Origin: Burkholderiales bacterium PBB6
GTDB lineage: Bacteria; Pseudomonadota; Gammaproteobacteria; Burkholderiales; Burkholderiaceae_C
Direction: 5' to 3'
Assembly (NCBI GenBank): GCA_002255925.1
Contig: NKIH01000006.1
Location: 282,379 to 346,378, forward strand
DNA length: 64,000 bases
The notes beneath the pieces were generated by a model. It saw nothing but the letters and a program-made list of their open reading frames with translations. It searched no databases and was not told where the DNA came from. The position numbers were made by a program, and so were the translations under genes. Positions 54,494-62,766 of this stretch are shown piece after piece (the stretch's first letter is position 1; the number at the start of each line of letters is the position of its first letter).

Positions 54494-56028
54494 GCAAAGC
54501 GCCCGTGCAGGAACCAGCCCGGCTGGCCCTGCGGCGGCGCGTGGCGCAGCCGGTAGATCCAGACCAGCTCACCCGCAGGCAGTTGCGCCACGAAGTAATC
54601 GCGGGCGGCCAGGGCCTGGTCCCACCAGCCGGCCTCTACCCGTTCGGGGCCCTGCAAAAGGCGCAAGGGCTCAGTGCCCAGCCAGGGGCGTGACTGGCGC
54701 TCCGGCAGTGGCTCAGGCGGGCTCATCAGCCACACCGGCCGCGTCAGGCGCGCTGCGGCTGGCGGCGCTTCCAGCAACGGGTGACGCGCTGGCGGCAACT
54801 CGGCCGCCTCGGCGCGCCAGGCGAGTTCCGGTCGGTGCTCGGGCCAGGTGGACAGGCGCGTGACGCCCTCCACCCCGAGGCGCGCCTGCAGTCGCTCCAC
54901 CAGCCGCCCCAAGCCCTCGCGGGGGTTGGCCAGCTCTGGAAAGAGATCCGTGTCGGGCGGCGCCCCCAGCACGGCGTGGTCACACCGCAGCGTCAATGAC
55001 AGCACCGGTGCCGCCAGAGGCTCGCGGGCCAGGCGCTCTGCCAGCACGGAGCGCCAGTGGCCGGCATCTGCGGTGGGCTCACCCAGAGCCAGCTGCAGCA
55101 CACTGAGGTGCGCACCGGCCTCGCCCAGGTGGCTGGCACGCAGCCGGGTGGCGTGATGCAGCAGCAGCTCCAGTTGCTGCGCCCGGGCCTGCCGCGCCCG
55201 CAGCCAGGCCGACAGCCGCACCAGCAGCACATCCACCGCCACCAGCAACGGGCCGGTGTATTCAGCGCGGGCGGGCAACTCCAGTTCGCTGGAAAAACGG
55301 TCAGGCAGGCGCAGCCACTCATGCGGATGGGGCTGATCGCCGCTGAGCTGATCGAGCACCTGCAGCACCGCCGTGCCCAGCCGGCGCACCAGGCCCGCCC
55401 GGGGCTGCGCCCACAGATCACCCAGCGAAGCCAAGCCCATGGCCTCGCAGGTTTCCAGCCAGGCGGCGTTCATGTCCGCGGGCAACTCAGCCGCCAGCAC
55501 CGCAACGGGCAAGCCTTGCACTTGCTGCATCAGCCAGGCTCTGTCGGGCAAGGTGCTGGCCGGCCCCGGTTGCGGACCGCTGCGGGCCAGACAACTGGCG
55601 GCCCGCGCCGTCGGCGCATGCGCCAGGTGCAGGCCATGCCCCAGCGGTGCCAGGGCCTCACCCAACCGCGCCCACAAAGCACCGGGGCCACCGAAGTAGC
55701 GCAGGCTGGCCTGCACCTCGGCCACCAGGCCTTGGGGCGAAGCCGCGGCCACCTGCGGCGTGAAAGACAAGAGCACGTGCGCAAGGGCCTTCAGGGCATG
55801 CGCATCACGCGCTGGATCAGCCACCCCCAGCCGCAAACCAGGCACCAGGGCCAGCGCCGTGCTGCGGCGCATGCCGACCATCACCCCCAGCGAACGCGCC
55901 GGCAGGTTCACGGCAGACACCCGGTGGCGCGTCAGCAAGGCAGCGGGCGAATCCCGCTCGTCCTCGGGCACACCGGCCAGCCAGGCCTCCAGCGACAAGG
56001 CGGGCGCATGCAGGGCAATCCACCACAT
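54490..56028 (-). CDS. imuB: ImuB-like Y-family DNA polymerase homologue
   Basis: A 512-aa protein with the Y-family fold but a degenerate polymerase site: WWIALHAPALSLEAWLAG lacks the first catalytic Asp, and VQASLRYFGGPGALWARL replaces the usual SxDE region. The little-finger part is seen near QLSGDQPHPHEWLRLPDRF. ImuB acts as a hub linking ImuA and the beta clamp to the DnaE2 polymerase in SOS mutagenesis. ATG 56028 with AGGGG upstream is chosen over an in-frame start at 56073. It follows imuA; dnaE2 (imuC) is not next to it here. Confidence 0.87.
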   Translation of the reverse strand: MWWIALHAPALSLEAWLAGVPEDERDSPAALLTRHRVSAVNLPARSLGVMVGMRRSTALALVPGLRLGVADPARDAHALKALAHVLLSFTPQVAAASPQGLVAEVQASLRYFGGPGALWARLGEALAPLGHGLHLAHAPTARAASCLARSGPQPGPASTLPDRAWLMQQVQGLPVAVLAAELPADMNAAWLETCEAMGLASLGDLWAQPRAGLVRRLGTAVLQVLDQLSGDQPHPHEWLRLPDRFSSELELPARAEYTGPLLVAVDVLLVRLSAWLRARQARAQQLELLLHHATRLRASHLGEAGAHLSVLQLALGEPTADAGHWRSVLAERLAREPLAAPVLSLTLRCDHAVLGAPPDTDLFPELANPREGLGRLVERLQARLGVEGVTRLSTWPEHRPELAWRAEAAELPPARHPLLEAPPAAARLTRPVWLMSPPEPLPERQSRPWLGTEPLRLLQGPERVEAGWWDQALAARDYFVAQLPAGELVWIYRLRHAPPQGQPGWFLHGRFA

Positions 56029-56092
56029 CACCAAGCCCCTGACAGCCCACGAGGCACAAGGCCCGCAGGCCAAACGCGACGGCCGCGCATGG

Positions 56093-56998
56093 TCAGCTCA
56101 AGCCGGAGAGGCTGCGCTGCCCCAGCGCGCCGATTTCACGCAGCCACTCGGCCGTGGATTTGCCGGACAGGGGCACGGCTGCCGGGGCGGCCGATGGAAT
56201 AGCCGCAACCCCGGGCGACAACAACTGCGCCTGCGCACGCGACGTGCCTCGCTCGGACAACACGGGCGGCAAAGCCAGCCGCAGTGGCCGCAGCAGCACC
56301 GGGCCGCGGCGCTTGAGGATGTGCACGGACAGGGCATCCGGCCCATCTGACGTCAACGCCATGCGCAGGGTGGCCGGGCTGGGCCGCTGTTGCGCCTCTG
56401 GTTCACGGAACACCACGGCCAGACCGCCATGGTGGTGCGCGGCCAGTTGCAGCCGCCGCAAGGCATCAGGCCGCACAGACGCCCCGGGCCAGGCCAGCAC
56501 GGCCCCCACATGACCGCTGCGCAAGGCCTGCTCCAGCGCCCAGCAGACATCCAGCGCACCAGGGCTGGGGCGGCCGGCCTGCGACCGTCCGCCGGGGTGT
56601 GGCACACCCCGTCCAACATCGCGCGCCCCCTCACGCCCGCGCACCACCAGGCAACGGGCCACCGGCACACCCAACTGGTGCAAGCCGTCGGCACACACCT
56701 CGGCCGGCGGGTTGAACAGCATCAGGCTGCGCCAGGTGCCAAGCGCCTGTACCAAGGCGGGCGCCAGCAGACGGATTTCGCCGAGCCCCGGGCGCACCGG
56801 CAACAGCTCGATGAGCGCGCGGGTGGGCCAGCCGGCATCCGGCAGTTCGGCATCGAGCAAGGGGAAACCGCTGGCAATGACCTCGGCGGTGGCCGTGATC
56901 GAGCGCCCTTGCGTACGCCAGAGAGCCGGGTGCAGGGCTTGAGGCTGCGCGAGCAAGGCAGCGCGTGGCAGCGGTGGAGGGGTGGATGGCGTCATCAT
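56093..56998 (-). CDS. imuA: ImuA-like RecA-related SOS protein
   Basis: A 301-aa protein of the ImuA/SulA-like group, related to RecA but without a Walker A motif: LWRTQGRSITATAEVIASGFPLLDAELPDAGWPTRALIELL is the N-terminal signature, and VLAWPGASVRPDALRRLQLAAHHHGGLAVVFREPEA is the core. It works with ImuB in damage-induced mutagenesis. ATG 56998 lies four bases from a perfect LexA box; an upstream start at 57193 would place the box inside the gene and is rejected. No Shine-Dalgarno is visible. Confidence 0.85.
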   Translation of the reverse strand: MMTPSTPPPLPRAALLAQPQALHPALWRTQGRSITATAEVIASGFPLLDAELPDAGWPTRALIELLPVRPGLGEIRLLAPALVQALGTWRSLMLFNPPAEVCADGLHQLGVPVARCLVVRGREGARDVGRGVPHPGGRSQAGRPSPGALDVCWALEQALRSGHVGAVLAWPGASVRPDALRRLQLAAHHHGGLAVVFREPEAQQRPSPATLRMALTSDGPDALSVHILKRRGPVLLRPLRLALPPVLSERGTSRAQAQLLSPGVAAIPSAAPAAVPLSGKSTAEWLREIGALGQRSLSGLS

Positions 56999-57001
56999 GA
57001 A

Positions 57002-57017
57002 CTGTATATTTATACAG
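57002..57017. promoter_or_regulatory. LexA (SOS) box of imuA
   Basis: CTGTATATTTATACAG fits CTGT-N8-ACAG exactly with an AT-rich centre. It covers the candidate -10 of imuA and ends four bases before its ATG, so LexA binding would silence imuAB. Confidence 0.93.
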
Positions 57018-57037
57018 TATCGAGCACGGATCGCCAA
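57009..57037 (-). promoter_or_regulatory. Candidate imuA promoter overlapping the LexA box
   Basis: On the minus strand TTGGCG (57037-57032) and TATAAA (57014-57009) are separated by 17 bases. Transcription would start close to 57001, leaving almost no leader before the ATG at 56998. Confidence 0.6.
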
Positions 57038-57085
57038 CCCGTCAGGCCCCTCTTGTCGACCGGAAGATTGCGGCAAGATGCACGG

Positions 57086-57511
57086 ATGCGCCCGAACCCG
57101 ACACCCTGCCCCTGCGGCCGCCCTGATGCCCGTCGCGCCACCCAAGTTCGCCTCTACGACGACTGCTGCGGCCGGTGGCACCACGGGCCACAACGTGGCG
57201 AGGCCCCCGATGCCGAAACGCTGATGCGCTCACGGTACAGCGCCTACACGCTCGATCTGATCAGCTATCTGCTGGACACCTGGCACCCCAGCACCAGGCC
57301 CACCGATCTGCCACCCAACGAGCCCGGGCTGCGCTGGCTGGGGCTGACGGTGTATCAGCACAAGGTGCAAGACGACCAGCATGCAACCGTGCACTTTGCA
57401 GCCCGGTCGAAATTGGCGGGGCGCGCCTTCAGGCTGGAAGAAACCAGCCGCTTCGTCCGCGATGAAGCGGGCCGCTGGCTTTATCTGGATGGCGACGTCA
57501 AGGAGCGCTGA
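57086..57511 (+). CDS. YchJ-family (UPF0225) protein with SEC-C-like zinc motif
   Basis: A 141-aa protein beginning with PCPCGRP and a CC pair about 20 residues later (DDCCGRW), the SEC-C-type cysteine cluster that probably binds zinc. The YchJ core follows: LMRSRYSAYTLDLISYLLDTWH and then a beta-rich NTF2-like domain with LTVYQHKVQDDQHATVHFAA and ETSRFVRDEAGRWLYLDGDV. ATG 57086 is selected because the family starts immediately before the cysteine motif. Convergent with the downstream gene (17-base gap). Function unknown. Confidence 0.88.
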   Translation: MRPNPTPCPCGRPDARRATQVRLYDDCCGRWHHGPQRGEAPDAETLMRSRYSAYTLDLISYLLDTWHPSTRPTDLPPNEPGLRWLGLTVYQHKVQDDQHATVHFAARSKLAGRAFRLEETSRFVRDEAGRWLYLDGDVKER

Positions 57512-57528
57512 CGCTCCGGACGAGGCAC

Positions 57529-58074
57529 TCAGGCCGCGAATTCCTGGAGCACGATGGGCGTGCACAGGCGGCGGATCACCCAGCCCATGAAGATGCTCAG
57601 GCTGAGGGTGGCCAGCACACCACCGGCACGCGCGGCCGTCAGCACGCTGGAGAACAGATCGAGGGCTGCAGCGGGGATCAGGCTCTGGCTCAAGGCGCTG
57701 TGCACCAGCGACTGCGCCAGTTCATGTTGCAGCCACAGGCCGCACAGGTTCACGACGATGACCACGCCCATCAAGCCGATGAAGGTGCGCCGGGCCCACT
57801 CCAGCCTGCGCAACAGGCCCACCCCGGTGATCAGCAGCGCCGTCGACAACACCAGGCCGGCACCATTCACCCAGGGCAGATAAGACAACAGCAAACTGCT
57901 CAAGGGCGGAAGACCAGCCGACGACAAGGTGCCGCCAAAACCCGGAACGAGCGAGGCGAGCGCCGCCTGCTCAACGAGACCGCATCCCCAGGCCAGAGCC
58001 GCCAGCACGATGGTGACCCAAGCCGTGACGGTGACAAACAGCGAGCGGGCGCCGAGGTAATAGGTTTGCGGCAT
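57529..58074 (-). CDS. Four-helix membrane protein of unknown function
   Basis: A 181-aa integral membrane protein with about four hydrophobic helices (about 15-35, 65-88, 98-118 and 145-168). Short polar segments include RRLEWARRTFIGLMG and RRLCTPIVLQEFAA at the C-terminus. No catalytic motif was recognised. It lies between YchJ-type and truC genes, with 113 bases before the divergent truC start. Confidence 0.7.
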   Translation of the reverse strand: MPQTYYLGARSLFVTVTAWVTIVLAALAWGCGLVEQAALASLVPGFGGTLSSAGLPPLSSLLLSYLPWVNGAGLVLSTALLITGVGLLRRLEWARRTFIGLMGVVIVVNLCGLWLQHELAQSLVHSALSQSLIPAAALDLFSSVLTAARAGGVLATLSLSIFMGWVIRRLCTPIVLQEFAA

Positions 58075-58187
58075 GACATGAACTCCCGGGATGCAGTGGC
58101 TCAGACAATCATGGCCACCGTTCGTGACCGATATTTTTCAATTGGCCGGTAACCGCCGTCACTCCCTCGGAATAATGGGTACCCCCC

Positions 58188-58931
58188 ATGAACCACATGC
58201 CGAATCTGCCCATCCTGTACGCCGACGAGCATCTGATCGTGGTGGACAAGCCCGCCGGCCTGCTGGTGCACCGCACCAGTCTCGATGCCCACGAAGACCT
58301 GAACGCGCTTGACGCCCTGCGCGCGCAACTGGGCGAAGACGGCCCGCCGCACTTGGCGCCCGCACATCGGCTGGACAAGGGCACATCGGGCCTGCTGGTG
58401 TTCACCACGCGGGCCACGGCCGCCAGGGAGTTGGGCCAGGCGTTTGACCAGGGGCAGGTTCAGAAACGCTATGTGGCGCTGGTGCGCGGCTGGCCCGAAG
58501 AGCGCATCGACCACGATCAGCCGCTGGCGCGCGACCCGGAATTGCCGAGTACCGGGCAAGTGCAGCTACCGGCCCGGACGGCATTCCAGCGCATCGGCCG
58601 GGTGGAGTGGCCCTTCCAGGTCGGCAGCGGCCACACGAGCAGCCGTTACGCGCTGGTGGAAGCCCGACCGGAAACCGGCCGCCGGCACCAGATACGCAGG
58701 CACCTGAAACAGCTGTCTCACCCGATCGTGGGTGACGCCACCCATGGCAAGGGCGCCCATAACCGTGCAGTGGCAGCGTGGCTGGGCGGCGTTCAGCGGC
58801 TGTGGCTGCACGCCGCTGAACTGCACCTGCCGCACCCGGCCGGAGGACAACTCCATCTGGTGTGCCCACCCGGGCCGGCCTGGCAGATGCTGCTTGAAAA
58901 AGACGGCTGGCTGGAGAAGCCGGCACTTTGA
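58188..58931 (+). CDS. truC: tRNA pseudouridine(65) synthase TruC
   Basis: A 247-aa RluA-superfamily enzyme: ILYADEHLIVVDKPAGLLVHRT (motif I), APAHRLDKGTSGLLVFTT (motif II with catalytic Asp), RYALVEARPETGRRHQIRRH (motif III) and HPIVGDATHGKGAHNR, which is typical of TruC rather than RluA/RluC. There is no S4 domain. It would isomerise U65 of tRNA. It may start at ATG 58188 or at the ATG three codons later. Confidence 0.87.
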   Translation: MNHMPNLPILYADEHLIVVDKPAGLLVHRTSLDAHEDLNALDALRAQLGEDGPPHLAPAHRLDKGTSGLLVFTTRATAARELGQAFDQGQVQKRYVALVRGWPEERIDHDQPLARDPELPSTGQVQLPARTAFQRIGRVEWPFQVGSGHTSSRYALVEARPETGRRHQIRRHLKQLSHPIVGDATHGKGAHNRAVAAWLGGVQRLWLHAAELHLPHPAGGQLHLVCPPGPAWQMLLEKDGWLEKPAL

Positions 58932-59067
58932 GCTGCAGGGCCATCACCCGCCCTGCACCGCCGACACAAAACCCCCGGCACGCACAACAACGGTGCGGCA
59001 GCCACAATGATGTGCTGTCTTGCCCGGGCACAGTCCGCCACGGCCCCCTGCTTCAACTGCCCTTTTC

Positions 59068-59955
59068 ATGCACACCGGTTTATTCGCTGCGGCCCTGGCC
59101 TACATCATCTGGGGCCTGTTCCCGCTCTACTTCCACCAGCTTCGCGAGGTGCCGGCTCTGGAAGTGGTGATGCACCGGTCGGTGTGGTCACTGGCTTTCA
59201 TCGTGCTGGTCTTGCTGTACCAACGCCGCTGGGCCTGGTTGATCAACGTGCTGCAGCAGCCACGCAAGCTGGCCATCTTCGGCACCAGCGCCTTGCTGCT
59301 GTCGAGCAACTGGCTGCTTTACGTCTGGGCCGTGAACAACGGGCGGGTGCTGGCAGCCAGCTTGGGTTACTTCATCAACCCCTTGTTCAACGTGCTGCTG
59401 GGCGTGCTGGTGCTGCGTGAGCGGCCGCGGCCGCTGCAATGGGCTGCTGTGGGCGTGGCTGGGCTCGGAGTGCTCTGGCTTGGCGTTGCCGCCGGCGCGC
59501 CGCCCTGGATCTCCCTGGCGCTGGCGGCCAGCTTCGGCCTGTACGGCTTGCTGAAAAAAACAGCACCGCTGGGTGCCCTGGAGGGTCTGGCACTGGAAAC
59601 CCTGCTGCTGGCCCCCCTGGCCGTGCCGGCGCTGGCCTGGATGAGCACGCACGGCGGTACGCTGGCCAATGCCACGCCATCCACCTGGGCCTGGTTGCTG
59701 GCGGCCGGTCCCTTGACCGCCGTGCCGCTGCTGCTGTTTGCCTACGGAGCCCAGCGCATCCAGCTAGGCACCCTCGGCCTGCTGCAATACCTCGGCCCCA
59801 GCCTGCAATTTGCGTTGGGGGTGTGGGTGTTTCATGAACCGCTGCACCACAACCGCCTGGCCGGATTTGCCCTGATCTGGCTGGCGCTGCTGATTTACAG
59901 CGGTGAAACGCTCTGGCGCTTGCGCCAGAACAACGCTAGTCCTCAAAACGCGTAG
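59068..59955 (+). CDS. rarD: EamA-family transporter RarD
   Basis: A 295-aa membrane protein with about ten transmembrane helices, a DMT/EamA-family duplication. It opens HTGLFAAALAYIIWGLFPLYF, with EVVMHRSVWSLAF and LLYVWAVNNGRVLAASLGYFINPLFNVLLG, the RarD signature region. PLGALEGLALETLLLAP marks the start of the second half. ATG 59068 is selected over an earlier start. The substrate is not established for the family. Its 3' end overlaps the convergent hydrolase by 20 bases. Confidence 0.89.
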   Translation: MHTGLFAAALAYIIWGLFPLYFHQLREVPALEVVMHRSVWSLAFIVLVLLYQRRWAWLINVLQQPRKLAIFGTSALLLSSNWLLYVWAVNNGRVLAASLGYFINPLFNVLLGVLVLRERPRPLQWAAVGVAGLGVLWLGVAAGAPPWISLALAASFGLYGLLKKTAPLGALEGLALETLLLAPLAVPALAWMSTHGGTLANATPSTWAWLLAAGPLTAVPLLLFAYGAQRIQLGTLGLLQYLGPSLQFALGVWVFHEPLHHNRLAGFALIWLALLIYSGETLWRLRQNNASPQNA

Positions 59956-60817
59956 CGAGCGGCCCGAGCCCGGCCAAACCCAGCGCCAGGTGATGAAGCC
60001 GATGCGCGGGGTCGGCCAACCTGTTCAGGACAGTCAGGTGATTGGCGCCGTCCACGGTTTCACAAACCGGCACCGTGGCCTCACCCCACGCGTCCCGGAT
60101 CAGCCGGTTCTGACGCAGGAATTCATCACTCTCCAGCCCACCTGCCACCGCCACCAGCGGCCGGGCAGGCGCCGGGAAAAAGGCAGGACTGAGGCGCTTC
60201 ACGCTCTGGGGCGTCAGTCGCAGATCAGCCTGCAGCGACGGCGTGAAGCGCAAGGGCGACAAATCATGGACGCCTGAGATCGACAACGCGCCTCGCAGCG
60301 GCTGCGCGGGCAAGTCTGTTCCGACCAGATCCCAGCGGCAGCACAACAGCATCGCGGCCAGCTGCCCGCCCGCCGAATGGCCCACCACCGTGATGTTCGA
60401 CGCATCACCGCCATGCTCGCGCGCATGTCGATGCACCCATGCAATGACCCGTGTCATCTGCAAGGCGATGTCCTCGATGCTCAACGAAGGACACAGCCCG
60501 TAATTCGGCACCACCACCATGGCCCCGGCTGCCACCAGGGCGGGCGCAACAAAGCTGTGGTCGGCCTTGTCCAGCGAGCGCCAATACCCGCCATGGATGA
60601 ACACGATGACGGGCGCGCCCGGTGAAACCGCCGGGAATACGTCCATGGCCTCGGCTGGCCCATCGCCATAGGCCACATCAAGCAGGCAGGGCTGCCTCGA
60701 ACGCGTAAACGCCGACGCCTCCCGCCAGCGCTCAAAGATGGCGGGGTGATCGGGAATGCGCGCTCGGTTGTTGTATTGAACTTCCAGCCATGCGGGATCA
60801 AGTGCCTTCGTGACCAT
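59936..60817 (-). CDS. Alpha/beta hydrolase, kynurenine formamidase-like
   Basis: A 293-aa alpha/beta hydrolase. The HGG oxyanion motif is in VFIHGGYWRSLDKADH, followed by VVPNYGLCPSLSIEDIALQM, and the nucleophile Ser lies in VVGHSAGGQLAAML. The catalytic His is probably in DGANHLTVLNRL. The HGGYW plus NYxLCP combination is characteristic of arylformamidase-type (kynurenine formamidase-like) hydrolases. There are no kyn genes adjacent, so the substrate is open. ATG 60817 is used; a start at 60955 would add 46 low-complexity residues. Confidence 0.83.
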   Translation of the reverse strand: MVTKALDPAWLEVQYNNRARIPDHPAIFERWREASAFTRSRQPCLLDVAYGDGPAEAMDVFPAVSPGAPVIVFIHGGYWRSLDKADHSFVAPALVAAGAMVVVPNYGLCPSLSIEDIALQMTRVIAWVHRHAREHGGDASNITVVGHSAGGQLAAMLLCCRWDLVGTDLPAQPLRGALSISGVHDLSPLRFTPSLQADLRLTPQSVKRLSPAFFPAPARPLVAVAGGLESDEFLRQNRLIRDAWGEATVPVCETVDGANHLTVLNRLADPAHRLHHLALGLAGLGPLATRFED

Positions 60818-61429
60818 GCTGCCTCGATGCGGTGTCGTGTGATGGGGGCATCGTGCACGCAAGCCCTGCAGCGCGCCATCAGGGGAAAGACTGCGACGGC
60901 GGTCGCACGGTCCCGCCATCAAACGCCGTACGTGCGCCGTCAAAAATCGCCACACGACTGACCAAAGCCATCACCAGTCGATTGCCATATTCAGAGATCG
61001 CCATGGCAGCGCCTGTGCCAACAATAAAGATGGAAACAATAAATTATTCACAAGTGGCATCGAAGGCACTTGGAAAATGTCATCCATTGAGGGGCCAGGT
61101 TCAACTCGTCAACCGCGCTCAATAAACAAGATGCATGGCGGCAACAGAGACAAGCAGGCCGCGAAACAAAACTCCGGCAACACACAAATAACAATGTGCG
61201 ACACAGCATCGCGCAAACCGGCGACACCTGCAGATACCACGTCACAAACCCAGTCTTCAAACGTCTCCCGCTGAGAGGATTCACAGCAGACAACACAGCA
61301 CACTGGGGCGCCGAGAGACTACAACAGAACCATCAAGTTCATCGGCAGCATCAGCGCTGAATGGCCCGACAAAGATGCGATCACTCAGGCAAGCAACCGC
61401 CCCGAAACCAACCTGAAGCAAAGAGAAAC
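60818..61429. other. 612-base non-coding stretch with lower GC
   Basis: Between the divergent hydrolase and AraC-type genes no credible gene was found. The right half is visibly richer in A and T than the rest of the window (for example AACAATAAATTATTC near 61037). A small perfect hairpin TGCGAC-GGCG-GTCGCA lies at 60892-60907. The stretch is likely promoter and regulatory DNA plus non-conserved spacer, possibly at the border of an acquired segment. Confidence 0.5.
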
Positions 61430-62338
61430 ATGTCATCAATCTACAAGCTGACGCCACGCGACTCGGCACGCTCGACACCCCAGCTTGATGACACGACCTC
61501 CAACAATACTGTGCAGCCATACATCCGAAATCAGCTCCCCTCCTGCATTCTGGTTCTCAGAGATATTCCACTGAAAGATGTACCAGGGGAACTGAGTACG
61601 GCCGACCAGAGTGACAAAGGCATGATTTACATCGCCGCCGCCCAAATCGTCCCTCCGGACGACTCGGTCGACGATGCCAGCAATGATCAAGAGCAGCCCG
61701 AATTCATTCGTTTTTGTGAACACATCAGCGAGTTGCCAGGCAAGTGGCCGGAAGACACCATCGTCGATATCCTGGCCATCCCGAAACCGTTTCTTTCCCG
61801 GGCGAGCGCGCTGGTAGACACCATCGGCCCGCAACAACTGGCCTACCAGAACGCCTTGGCCAGAGTCATCCCCGACTACATCGCCAGCGCCAAGTCAGCC
61901 ATCAAGGGCTACAACGACATCAGCGTGTTCTGCCAACCCCTGGACCGACTCATTCTGAGTTCCGTGCAAATCCAGCTTGGCAACCGCATGGCTGCCAATG
62001 CCACTCCCGGCAAACGCCGCCTGATTTCCGCCCTCGCCTATATTGACGACAATATCCAGATTGGCGAGCTTGATGCCAGGATGGTGGCCAACGCCGTCAA
62101 TATCTCCGAGCGACAGTTGCACCGCACATTCAGCTCCGCCAATTTGTCGGTGGCCAGCGAGATACGGCAACGCCGGTTGTCACTGGTGTATGACCAGCTG
62201 ATCAAAAACCCGCAGATGAAGATCACGAACATTGCGATGTCCGCAGGTTATTTATCGCTGGCTACCTTTTATCGGCAATTCAAGAAGCACTTCGGTCTGA
62301 CAGCCAAGGAAGTTCAGCAGATGTTCATCGCCAGCTGA
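61430..62338 (+). CDS. AraC-family transcriptional regulator
   Basis: A 302-aa regulator. The C-terminal double HTH domain (about 200-300) shows AYIDDNIQIGELDARMVANAVNISERQLHRTFSS, RQRRLSLVYDQLI and ITNIAMSAGYLSLATFYRQFKKHFGLTAKE, the AraC signature. The N-terminal domain (about 20-190) is not a recognisable cupin; it contains PLKDVPGELSTADQSDKGMIYIAAAQIVP and may bind a signal. ATG 61430 has a purine-rich AAAGAGAAA upstream; an ATG at 61361 is an alternative. It is followed by a terminator and a large adhesin gene, so it may regulate the adhesin (inference). Confidence 0.85.
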   Translation: MSSIYKLTPRDSARSTPQLDDTTSNNTVQPYIRNQLPSCILVLRDIPLKDVPGELSTADQSDKGMIYIAAAQIVPPDDSVDDASNDQEQPEFIRFCEHISELPGKWPEDTIVDILAIPKPFLSRASALVDTIGPQQLAYQNALARVIPDYIASAKSAIKGYNDISVFCQPLDRLILSSVQIQLGNRMAANATPGKRRLISALAYIDDNIQIGELDARMVANAVNISERQLHRTFSSANLSVASEIRQRRLSLVYDQLIKNPQMKITNIAMSAGYLSLATFYRQFKKHFGLTAKEVQQMFIAS

Positions 62339-62376
62339 CTTCAGACAATTTTCATTGGCTCAAAACAAGAGCCTCG

Positions 62377-62414
62377 ATGGCCGCATGCTGGGAAGCATGC
62401 GGCCATTTCAATTT
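62377..62414 (+). terminator. Rho-independent terminator after the AraC-type gene
   Basis: ATGGCCGCATGCT-GGGA-AGCATGCGGCCAT forms a 13-bp perfect stem with a GNRA-type loop, then a T-rich tail (TTCAATTT). It lies 38 bases after the stop. Confidence 0.75.
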
Positions 62415-62766
62415 AAGCCATGCGATGAAGGCCCTACCCAAAGAGTGAGCGTTCCCCGCATGCAGCTCACCAATTATGTGAACTTATCCACGAATCGCCG
62501 CCATAAAACAAGAACAAGGTCGGCCGATTCAGGCGAATTTCACCGAATTCAGGCGTCTGAATCAACGCTCGTTCCAGAAAGCAGCACGAACTCTTCCGTT
62601 GGCAGGCCATTCGTCGAATTTCTTACCCCGGCGCAACACATTACCTCAGCATGGCGGCATGCCTGCTTCCTGCAATAAATGCAGGTGGCACCAGGAACTC
62701 AAAACCCGCCATGAATGACCCAGGCAGGTTTTGATCTGATTTTCCAATTGAAATCGGGGAAGAACA
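62415..62766. other. 352-base non-coding leader region of the adhesin gene
   Basis: No gene was found. ATTCAGGCG occurs twice (62527-62535 and 62547-62555), 20 bases apart, a spacing suited to an AraC-type activator. A CCTGCA-ATAAA-TGCAGG hairpin lies at about 62670-62686. No convincing -35/-10 pair was identified. The region just before the ATG has a GGGGAAG ribosome-binding site. Confidence 0.45.

Noticed and set aside
60832..61304. Several 60-100 codon frames in the gap before the AraC-type gene
   Set aside because: No ribosome-binding sites, no recognisable composition or motifs, and they overlap each other on both strands.
62484..62492. DnaA-box-like TTATCCACG in the adhesin leader
   Set aside because: A single copy with a mismatch at the last base and no other origin features nearby.
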